This document shows positions 59,501 to 64,000 of a stretch of 64,000 nt of DNA, in pieces. The notes beneath the pieces were generated by a model. The model saw only the letters and a list, made by a program, of their open reading frames with translations, did not search any database and was not told the origin of the DNA. The stretch's first letter is position 1, and each line of letters starts with the position of its first letter. Origin of the DNA: Nageia nagi (lineage: Eukaryota; Pinophyta); contig JBITNC010000002.1 of the NCBI GenBank assembly GCA_050084985.1, positions 3,968,001 to 4,032,000 of the forward strand, written 5' to 3'. The position numbers were made by a program, and so were the translations under genes.

Positions 59501-60827
59501 AGGCCTTGAGGCACATCAAAGAAAATCTTCATAATGGATTATATTATATATTTGGTAGGATTATTTCCCTATTTGAATACACTGATTCTGATTGGGTGGA
59601 GATTAAGATGTTAGAAAATTCACAATAGGATAAATATTTCAACTTAATTCATAGCCCATTACTTGGATTAGCAAGAAATAAATTGCTAGCTCCTTATCTT
59701 CCACTGAGGTAGAATATTGAACAACTAGAAAAGGAGGAAAATAAATATTTTATTTGAGATTGGTTCAAAATCATCCTACCACTATCATGTGAAATAATCA
59801 AAATGCTATCAGATTAGGACACAACCAAGTCTTTCATGATAGAACCAAATATGCTGCATTTGATATGCATTATAGAAGAGAACTTGTCCATAACAACCAA
59901 GTCTTTCATGATAGAACCAAATATGCTGAATTTGATATGCATTATAGAATAGAACTTGTCCATAACAAAGTAGTGGATTTATGTTATTGTAAGAGTGAAG
60001 ACCAAATGGTTGATATCTTCACATGAGAGAACGTTTATAAAAAGCTTAGAATTATAGAGGTCAACATTAAGGAGATATAATAGCTAATAGTTTCCTCCTA
60101 TCTATTCGCTGCTCTCATTCAATTTTTTTTTTTTTTTTGCAATATTAATACTAAGGAAAATTTTAATAGGCATGTAATATACTACTATGTAATATTGTCA
60201 ACATCGCATCCAATTTATAATTGTGTTAATAAACAGTTCCAAGACTATAGTGAATAAGAACTCTTATTTTATGATGATATTTTATAACTGTATGACAGTG
60301 AAAAAATAATTAAAGAAAAAATGATCATTCTAAAAATTACTGACCCGCATTGGCTCAACCAAGTAAATCACACAACCCATCCTTCATAGTACAGTTTTTA
60401 AATCGCATAACCCATCCTTCATAGTACAGTCACTGGGGCAATTGTGCACCCTAAAAATATGAAATGCAAGAGCAAAAGATTCTCAAATAGTCTAAGAACA
60501 CTCAGAAGGAAGTGGCAGATACCCATGAAATGTTAAATCATGTACTGTTGACTGAATTGTGATGGGTTTTTTGGCTGTAAATCTTTCAACGACTTTGACA
60601 TTGTTCTTCAAAATAAAAAAGAGAAGAAGGAAACAATACGTTCGCAAAATTGAATAATAGAGAAAGAGAGTACATATCTATTCATAGATCAATAGAGTAC
60701 ATGCTAGTGACAGCTTTAAAGTTGGCAACAACGCATTTGTGTAGAAAGTCAAGAAAAAGATGCTCACCCCTGGAACATATGCAACATACTGTCGAGGATT
60801 TGCCTTTCTGATTCCTAGCTGACAATC
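35493..60827 (-). CDS. HISN1: ATP phosphoribosyltransferase (HisG), plastid histidine synthesis; 10 exons, 5' end outside window
   Basis: This enzyme joins ATP and PRPP to give phosphoribosyl-ATP, the first and feedback-controlled step of histidine synthesis, in the plastid. Minus-strand exons: 60827-60768, 58117-58004, 38861-38796, 38690-38583, 38370-38287, 36983-36882, 36616-36503, 36300-36220, 35843-35724, 35588-35493. They encode 314 residues without a stop and end in TGA. All junctions are GT-AG and fall between codons. Key segments: [71 protein letters not shown] (PRPP-binding region), LEAHLRAVG, and the C-terminal regulatory domain of the long-form enzyme ([23 protein letters not shown]). 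By comparison with Arabidopsis HISN1 as I remember it, about 95 N-terminal residues including the transit peptide are missing, beyond the right edge. One intron is 19.1 kb and full of transposons. Confidence 0.94.
35724..35843 (-). CDS. HISN1: HISN1 exon: regulatory domain, [10 protein letters not shown]
   Basis: Encodes 40 residues of the C-terminal ACT-like regulatory domain: [28 protein letters not shown] and QLRA. Acceptor TCCTATAG, donor GTAAGT. Confidence 0.95.
36220..36300 (-). CDS. HISN1: HISN1 exon: [17 protein letters not shown]
   Basis: Encodes 27 residues; [18 protein letters not shown] matches the family block TANMRGSSAEEVAERV at the start of the regulatory domain. Acceptor TTACACAG, donor GTAAGA. 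Confidence 0.95.
36503..36616 (-). CDS. HISN1: HISN1 exon: [20 protein letters not shown]
   Basis: Encodes 38 residues forming the helical hinge after the catalytic domain, including [13 protein letters not shown]. Acceptor GATTTCAG, donor GTATTG. Confidence 0.95.
36882..36983 (-). CDS. HISN1: HISN1 exon: HisG signature, PRPP-binding loop
   Basis: Encodes 34 residues: [17 protein letters not shown], then [17 protein letters not shown]. Compared with the usual MGIADAILDLVSSGTTL it carries Val for Ala, Glu for Asp and Cys for Ser. Acceptor GTCACAG, donor GTTATT. Confidence 0.95.
38287..38370 (-). CDS. HISN1: HISN1 exon: [16 protein letters not shown]
   Basis: Encodes 28 residues and holds the start of the HisG signature (Glu of LEAAPA). 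Acceptor GTTGCAG, donor GTATGA. Confidence 0.95.
38583..38690 (-). CDS. HISN1: HISN1 exon: [12 protein letters not shown]
   Basis: Encodes 36 residues including [20 protein letters not shown], matching the family block AQMPQWTEERPLRVATG. Acceptor TTTTATCAG, donor GTATGG. Confidence 0.95.
38796..38861 (-). CDS. HISN1: HISN1 exon: [16 protein letters not shown]
   Basis: Encodes 22 residues; [14 protein letters not shown] matches the family block HDALDFGDCHLSLA. Acceptor TATGCACAG, donor GTATGT. It lies immediately after the giant intron, whose last 200 bases contain a 39-bp tandem repeat. Confidence 0.95.
38934..39034. repeat. 39-bp tandem repeat, about 2.6 copies
   Basis: The word ATTGATCA(A/G)T(C/T)ATCAGACTC begins at 38934, 38973 and 39012. 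The first two copies are identical, so the duplication is recent. It lies about 75 bases upstream (in gene sense) of a HISN1 splice acceptor. Confidence 0.9.
39400..41139 (-). repeat. 3' LTR of copia C, split by an insertion
   Basis: The parts 39400 to about 39767 and about 41046-41139 match the intact partner LTR at 52558-53036 at both ends (TGAGAAAATG... and ...GGTTCAAACTCCAACA). The middle is foreign sequence of about 1.28 kb. Confidence 0.85.
39770..41045 (-). mobile_element. LTR-like block inserted in copia C 3' LTR
   Basis: About 1.28 kb interrupts the LTR. Read on the minus strand it starts TGTAACATTCCC. On the plus strand it carries the same CAACGTGGGGGTC-type words and the GCCTCCAAGGAGCCAACTAGGGCAC segment seen (as GCCTCAATGGAGCCAATCTAGGGCAC) in the solo LTR at 41760-43010, so it is a diverged solo LTR of the same group. 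The low-coordinate end and a target duplication could not be fixed. Confidence 0.6.
41150..41759 (-). pseudogene. Copia C RNase H
   Basis: It resumes past the solo LTR with [57 protein letters not shown] and, after a frame change at about 41515, [18 protein letters not shown] and [12 protein letters not shown]. It ends near the polypurine tract. Confidence 0.87.
41760..43010 (-). mobile_element. Solo LTR (TGTGATGTCC...ATCACA), TSD AATGT
   Basis: On the minus strand it begins TGTGATGTCCCCC and ends GGATCATCACA (1251 bp). AATGT lies on both sides (41755-41759 and 43011-43015). Both ends match the LTR family of the Ty3 element at 45230. It carries CCAACGTGGGG and GCTGACGTGGGG words in tandem. 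Confidence 0.93.
43011..44001 (-). pseudogene. Copia C reverse transcriptase, one frameshift
   Basis: A 219-codon open stretch (44001-43342) includes [75 protein letters not shown] and [21 protein letters not shown] frameshift follows near 43360, then [10 protein letters not shown] (YVDD intact at 43339-43350), [15 protein letters not shown] and [11 protein letters not shown]. The solo LTR at 41760-43010 interrupts it after SRLDI. Confidence 0.9.
44030..45229 (-). pseudogene. Copia C integrase
   Basis: It starts at the Ty3 insertion point and reads [15 protein letters not shown] (pre-integrase), then [12 protein letters not shown]-like sequence in another frame, [34 protein letters not shown] (usually TDNGGEF), the [18 protein letters not shown] block, and the C-terminal [39 protein letters not shown]. 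Frame changes occur near 44760 and 44620. Confidence 0.88.
45328..45613 (-). mobile_element. 286-bp short LTR element, TSD GAAGG
   Basis: Read on the minus strand it starts TTTTGGAATGTATAATA and ends AACTCTCTCA, matching both ends of the 497-bp solo LTR at 21682-22178 (TGTTGGAATG...CTCTTTCA) but lacking about 210 bp of its front half. GAAGG flanks it (45323-45327 and 45614-45618). The empty site is seen in the sister LTRs at about 50033 and 56263. Confidence 0.85.
45783..46045 (+). repeat. LTR minisatellite with repeated ACGT-core words
   Basis: About nine imperfect units of roughly 30 bp, each with CCCCACGTCAGC, CCCCACGTTGGC or a variant. The other LTR has about eight (50209-50400) and the solo LTR at 56167 about six. 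On the minus strand the intact unit reads GCTGACGTGGGG, which contains TGACGTGG, a plant bZIP site. Confidence 0.85.
46826..46838 (+). other. Primer binding site of the Ty3-type element
   Basis: GTGGTAGTAGAGCC just inside the LTR resembles the initiator-tRNA-Met site TGGTATCAGAGCC with two changes. Confidence 0.7.
46846..48721 (+). pseudogene. Ty3 gag with zinc knuckle, N-terminal part broken
   Basis: The first 1.1 kb is charged and broken across frames (46846-47148, 47308-47517 and others). From 48017 a 234-codon frame encodes the retrotransposon gag domain: [78 protein letters not shown]. Near the end is the knuckle [14 protein letters not shown]. The frame closes with an acidic tail and TGA at 48719, directly in frame with the protease. 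Confidence 0.88.
48722..49170 (+). pseudogene. Ty3 retropepsin-like protease, active site lost
   Basis: It is in frame with gag after one TGA. The family segment around the catalytic Asp (usually DSGASHNFI) reads [14 protein letters not shown], so Asp, Ser and Gly are all replaced. Later strings, [19 protein letters not shown] and [11 protein letters not shown], match the end of Ty3 proteases. The frame runs on into the minisatellite at 49205. Confidence 0.85.
49205..49390 (+). repeat. 57-60-bp minisatellite in the Ty3-type element
   Basis: Three imperfect units, each with GGCCA....GGCCACGTTGAGGGGG and CCCCCACGTTGAGC, are spaced 57 and 60 bp apart. They encode a repeat like [20 protein letters not shown] in the open frame 49195-49962, which has no other recognisable content. 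The unit contains the same CCCCACGTTG word found in the LTRs. Confidence 0.8.
49391..49937 (+). other. Ty3-type element internal 3' region, no domain recognised
   Basis: The open frame from 49195 continues to 49962, but I see no RT, RNase H or integrase motifs in any frame. GAGAGGGAAC just before the LTR may be a poor polypurine tract. Confidence 0.6.
49938..51184 (+). repeat. 3' LTR of the Ty3-type element
   Basis: 1247 bp. It starts TATGACGTCCTATTTGG, where the partner has TGTGATGTCC, and ends GGAACATCACA, followed by the TSD TAGGG. It has the same TATA and AATAAA arrangement as the partner LTR. Confidence 0.92.
51190..51611 (-). pseudogene. Copia C protease
   Basis: The active-site segment reads [16 protein letters not shown], where DIG stands in place of DSG. 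It continues to [18 protein letters not shown], typical of copia protease ends, and is cut at 51184 by the Ty3 insertion. The product continues at 45229 on the far side. Confidence 0.87.
51608..52430 (-). pseudogene. Copia C gag, near-intact with stops
   Basis: The N-terminal part reads [17 protein letters not shown] and has a stop near 52250. Then comes the UBN2 capsid: [40 protein letters not shown] and [13 protein letters not shown] glycine- and arginine-rich stretch ([15 protein letters not shown]) leads to a degraded zinc knuckle, [13 protein letters not shown], in which two of the four ligands are missing. Confidence 0.88.
52541..52554 (-). other. Primer binding site of copia C (tRNA-iMet)
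   Basis: The minus strand reads TGGTATTAGAGCCA three bases inside the 5' LTR. This is one change from the common plant initiator-tRNA-Met site TGGTATCAGAGC. Confidence 0.85.
52558..53036 (-). repeat. 5' LTR of copia C
   Basis: This is a 479-bp intact LTR. On the plus strand it starts TGAGAAAATG and ends CCAAAA, where the partner LTR has CCAACA, so the terminal CA has mutated. The TSD ACCAC follows directly. Confidence 0.9.
53042..54926. other. HISN1 intron sequence, no element recognised
   Basis: Open frames at 53655-53858, 53786-53992 and 54086-54430 have no recognisable domains. An ATT trinucleotide run lies at about 53623-53640 and an 8-C run at about 53820. It is likely old intron or unrecognised transposon sequence. 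Confidence 0.45.
54927..55560 (-). pseudogene. Ty3 RNase H region fragment
   Basis: On the minus strand: AVYYVS, stop, LIDYEVNC and [15 protein letters not shown], then [38 protein letters not shown] and CAIAD. This matches the RT/RNase H end of Ty3 polyproteins (usually DPLRYIL...RWxxLLSEYDI...KAVKGQAIADFLA). It has several stops and isolated ends. It belongs to a different Ty3 lineage from the element at 45230. Confidence 0.75.
55561..56161. other. HISN1 intron sequence, nothing recognised
   Basis: No open frame or repeat that I recognise before the solo LTR. Confidence 0.45.
56167..57291 (+). mobile_element. Solo LTR (TGTGAAGTCC...CATCACA), TSD TGTAC
   Basis: It begins TGTGAAGTCCCATTTGG and ends TTAGTTCATCACA (1125 bp), flanked by TGTAC at 56162-56166 and 57292-57296. 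It is the same family as the LTRs at 45230 and 49938, with the shared minisatellite (about six units), TATA-like CTATATATT and AATAAA near 56980. It arose by recombination between the two LTRs of a full element inserted directly in the HISN1 intron. Confidence 0.93.
57297..58003. other. HISN1 intron sequence near donor, nothing recognised
   Basis: Open frames here (57252-57446, 57385-57588, 57476-57820) carry no recognisable domain. The last bases are the splice donor region of the giant intron. Confidence 0.45.
58004..58117 (-). CDS. HISN1: HISN1 exon: [19 protein letters not shown]
   Basis: Encodes 38 residues with the strongly conserved [11 protein letters not shown] and [13 protein letters not shown] blocks of the catalytic domain. 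Acceptor TTTCATTCAG, donor GTACAT. It is followed by the 19.1-kb intron. Confidence 0.95.
59040..60070 (+). pseudogene. Copia fragment E: RT end and RNase H, heavily decayed
   Basis: In the gene's antisense direction: [14 protein letters not shown] (SVED where YVDD is expected), [76 protein letters not shown] and EDQMVDIFT. Together these are the order of a copia RT end, RNase H and C-terminal tail. Many stops are present. No LTR is recognised at either side. Confidence 0.78.
59822..59965 (+). repeat. 72-bp tandem duplication in copia fragment E
   Basis: CAACCAAGTCTTTCATGATA starts at 59822 and at 59894. The unit is 72 bp (24 codons), repeats FHDRTKYA...ELVHN, and the two copies differ at only two or three positions. 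Confidence 0.9.
60366..60433. repeat. 35-bp tandem duplication
   Basis: AATC(A/G)CA(C/T)AACCCATCCTT begins at 60366 and 60401, each copy ending TCATAGTACAGT. Confidence 0.85.
60768..60827 (-). CDS. HISN1: HISN1 exon (first in window)
   Basis: Encodes 20 residues ([11 protein letters not shown], then RQYVAYVPG), which follow the LL-K helix of the family's N-terminal lobe. Acceptor TTGGCAG, donor GTGAGC. Confidence 0.92.
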
Positions 60828-61924
60828 CTGCCAAGAAACCAATAACATTTAGCATAATTCTCCACCAACGCAGCCAATGAGACCAACTGTAGTTGCCATG
60901 AAGTGATCCTCAGGGCAGAGAGATCCTTTTGAACCTCGATGTCGAAGTGCATTTTTCAATTATTTAAATTATTTTAAAAATAAAAAATTGAAACTATTTT
61001 TCAAATCAATTATTTTATTTGAAATCAAAATGTAAGGTAATGTTGGAGACAATGATGAATGAGACCTTTTTAACAGGCTTATAAATTTCTTAAGACATTA
61101 ATTATAAAATATAATATATTATTTAAATATATATATATATATATAGTTTAAATTGTAATAGACATAAAGAAATAGATTTTATAAGATTTTAATTATAAAA
61201 TATAATTTATTATTAAAAAAATAGAAATTAGTTTTAATTGTAATATGTATAAAGAAATAATTATTTATGAAAAATATGTATGAGTTAAATAATTTAATTC
61301 TTGAGATAAATGAGTTTATTTTTAAGATGATTTAATTATAAATCATAAAGTTTTAATTATAAATGATATATTTTTAGATACTAGAATTTTATATAGGCAA
61401 TAATTTGATATGTGTTAATGTAAATCAAAAGTTTTGTAAAAGAGAAAAGAAGTTTGTACTAGTTTGAAAGATTAAAAGGAATTTGTAAAACATTATTTTA
61501 TTCAATATATGATAATTTTATGTATGTATATTGTAGAAGTTTTTTAATAACAATTCATTTTCATGGTATTATGTTCAATTTCAACATATTTTGTTTACAA
61601 TATTACCTATTTTTTTGTACACAATTTTCATCTATTATCAAAGTACGTTGGTTTGAGTTTGTGGTGTTTTCAAAAAAGAATAAAGCAAATTTAAGTATTT
61701 TTTTAGAGCTAAATTTAATAGCAAATGCAAACAATGGTATTTTATATATTTAGATTCTTCAATGTAATGAAAAATATATATATGAATATCGAAGTATTAA
61801 AATGAAAATACTTTTTTGCTCTTAAAATTTGTGAACTAATTGATCAAATGCTTATAATGTTTTGAATCAAACCCAAAATGATGTATTAAAAGAAAATAGG
61901 AAAAAGAATGTGAAGGTTTTGTTC
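60828..61924 (-). other. HISN1: HISN1 intron (upstream part), AT-rich
   Basis: No coding exon of HISN1 was found upstream of 60827 in the window, so this and the following elements should lie in an intron of more than 3.1 kb. An AT dinucleotide run is at about 61127-61146. Confidence 0.6.
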
Positions 61925-62816
61925 TTCATTCAAGAAGCAATGGAGGAGTCCACCTTTTCGAACGTAGGAGTAGCTACTAAATTTGGCAAGCTTGCAAAAT
62001 ATTTAACAAAGAACAAGTAAAGTGAATATTATGAGATTACAAGTGCTTAGAAGGGAATTTCATAACCTTTAGAAGAAAAAATCAAAGAATATGAATGAAT
62101 TGTTTGCTCGTACAATGGGTGTGTTAAATCAAACAAAGTTCATGGAGAGACCATGAAGGAACAAAAAAAAATTCAGAAGACCTTTAGAATTTTACCAACA
62201 AGATTTGATCTCATAGTTGTAGTTATTGAGGAGTCTAAAGATTTATCAATGTTGAGCATTGAAGAGCTTATGGGTTCTTTACAAACACATGAAACAACTT
62301 GTCCCTCTCTTGAGGATGCATTTAAATTATAAATATCCTTCAAAGAGAAAGGGAAAAGAACATATTATCACCATGGAGATTCACTAAAAGGTAGCAATAG
62401 AGGTAGAGTAAAAAAAATTTCAATGATGGAACATCAAGCAATTTTCATTAAAGAGGAAGAATAATTTGTAACTTTCATGAAGCAAATGGAAGATGCAAAG
62501 CCAACAACGATAATCATGCATATGGAGGTCATGAAAGGTATGATAAATCTCATGTTTAATGTCATTACCATAAGAAATTTGGTCATTATGCTAATGAATG
62601 TAGAAAAAAATTATTTGATATGAATAAGCAAAATATAGATTTTTCTAAGGAAAATCAAGCTAAAAATGGAAGTAGTGGATTTATATTTATCACATCCATT
62701 GTTATTGGAAAAAGTACCAAAGAGGTTTGGTATTTAGATAATGATTATAACAATCATATAAGTGGAGACAAGGATATGTTTACAAATATCAATAAGCCTA
62801 TAGAATCAAAGGTGAA
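61925..62816 (+). pseudogene. Copia fragment D: gag and start of protease
   Basis: A decayed UBN2 gag: FIQEAMEESTFSNVGVATKF, then in other frames FRILPTRFDLIVVVIEESKD and LSMLSIEELMGSLQTHE. A zinc-knuckle remnant (KKFGHYANEC) follows. The protease start VWYLDNDYNNHISGDKDMF keeps the family outline (usually LDSGCSNHMTGD) with the DSG lost. It ends abruptly where an LTR begins at 62817. Confidence 0.8.
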
Positions 62817-64000
62817 TGTAGACACCCCAAAAATGCATAAAATCAACATTTACCAACATTTGAGCATAAATCATAACATTGATCAAAATTGATTAAAATA
62901 ATTAAAATTATAACAATTTGCAATTGATCGATCGATTGGCTAATCGATCTACCAATCCTAGGGGTTTGATATAGTCATCTGAATGATTAGAAATAAAGCA
63001 TTTATAAAAAGTCATTGATGACCCCATTTGTGATTTTAGTACTTCATTATGAGTCTTATGACTTTCTAATATGAGCAATGCAAAGCACATATCTGAGCAC
63101 TCTGATCAATTAAACACTTCATCAAGCATTTGTTAGAGTTTTATAAGAAACCCACCTTATATATGAGCTACAACAAGGTTTCTCACCTCATCTTCATGAT
63201 GGAATGAGGTATCATTTAGCTTGTTTATCATATTATTATGCTTTGATCTTTGTCTTTCATGTGATTATGGGTCTTAATCATCATTTAGAGCTTTCTTGGA
63301 GCACAATTGGAGTTATTGTATCCTTCTTTAGCATATATTATCTTTATCTTGCATTTGTGTGCATATAGAGTGCATTTAGGCTAAATCCATCCTAGGGTTT
63401 TAGGATAGGTTAGGGTTTTAGTATAATTGAGCATATCCATCTTATCATATATCATCATGAAGCATTTCTATGGTGTTTTAGCTTTATGGACATTCTTGGT
63501 TATTCACAAAGATTATGTTGATCTCTTTCTTGATTCTAGGGTTTAAACATAGTTTCATATCTTGGTTTTAGCAAGAATCTTTATCATAATTGATAATACC
63601 CTTTATCATTGTTTAGCACTTTGTTAACAATTATCCTTTTGGGTGTTGTTAGTTACTCATGTGTTACACTTAGATGACTTTCTTGATTATTTAGGGGATC
63701 ATTTAGAATATCTTGTCATCATATCACTCGATATTATCATTTATCATTATCTTTAGCATATTTGTCAATCTTTATGTCAAAAACCATTATTAAGCATCTA
63801 ACATCATCATAGAATATCATTCATGCATGTAGGCATCTTTATGATTTCTACCATCCTCAATAAGGATAAAGGGGCCTACATATATTTGAGCTAGGGTTTA
63901 CCCTACTTATTGGGCTCTAGAGTCCTATGAACCTAGGGTTTGGGGTTCCTAGATATCAAAACAAGATCAAGATCACATCAAGAACATAAAGGATCATCCC
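62817..64000 (+). repeat. LTR start (TGTAGACACC family), runs off the window
   Basis: TGTAGACACCCCAAAAATGC interrupts the copia D protease. The start matches the minus-strand start of the solo LTR at 19671-20656 (TGTAGACATCTCAAAA). A TATATA stretch near 63156 could be its promoter. The other end is not in the window, so it may be a solo LTR or the left LTR of a full element. No coding sequence is seen through 64000. Confidence 0.6.

Larger units (their letters stand above)
58118..60767 (-). other. HISN1: HISN1 intron, 2,650 bp
   Basis: It separates the exons ending PG and starting LSNLEVWF. It holds a copia fragment (59040-60070), a 17-T run near 60123 and a small tandem repeat at 60366-60433; the rest is plain AT-rich sequence. 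Confidence 0.9.

Noticed and set aside
1-64000. CRISPR arrays, bacterial operons, rRNA genes
   Set aside because: No regularly spaced direct repeats with unique spacers, no Shine-Dalgarno-led gene clusters and no rRNA sequence were seen; all signs point to plant nuclear DNA.

Overview
The window looks like nuclear DNA from a land plant with a large genome full of transposable elements. The one host gene is a spliced nuclear copy of ATP phosphoribosyltransferase, the first enzyme of histidine synthesis, which plants have and animals lack. The repeats (Ty1/copia, Ty3, LINE and Helitron remnants) are of plant type. Very long introns and this repeat load would suit a gymnosperm, but that is a guess; nothing seen here fixes the species.

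Positions 1-18,860 are old DNA-transposon territory. Two decayed Helitron helicase halves, in opposite orientation, lie at 1-960 and 17,100-18,420. Between them are a transposase-like gene at 9,490-12,621 (minus) from a family I cannot name, a proline-rich repeat ORF at 5,339-6,480 (plus), matching AAATTTT-rich palindromic tracts near 1.5 kb and 13 kb, a tRNA-Lys-like relic and a short telomere-like stretch. These may be parts of one large two-ORF transposon of about 11.7 kb.

Positions 18,862-33,313 are a pile of retroelements: a decayed copia element (minus) carrying a solo LTR and a LINE tail that itself holds another solo LTR; a second copia element (plus) with a captured pentatricopeptide-repeat gene fragment inside its reverse transcriptase; a full-structure but dead LINE; and an unrecognised gag-like ORF.

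Positions 35,493-60,827 and beyond hold the HISN1 gene on the minus strand. Ten exons encode the last 314 residues; all exons are whole codons and all splice sites are GT-AG. The 5' exon or exons (transit peptide and N-terminus) lie beyond the right edge. One intron is 19.1 kb and contains a nested stack: a copia element (39,400-53,036, TSD ACCAC) invaded by a gag-protease-only Ty3 element (45,230-51,184, TSD TAGGG), a solo LTR (41,760-43,010, TSD AATGT) and an LTR-like block in its 3' LTR; the Ty3 element's own LTR was then hit by a 286-bp element (TSD GAAGG). Another solo LTR (56,167-57,291, TSD TGTAC) sits in the same intron. All the transposon reading frames seen are broken; HISN1 is the only gene that looks functional.
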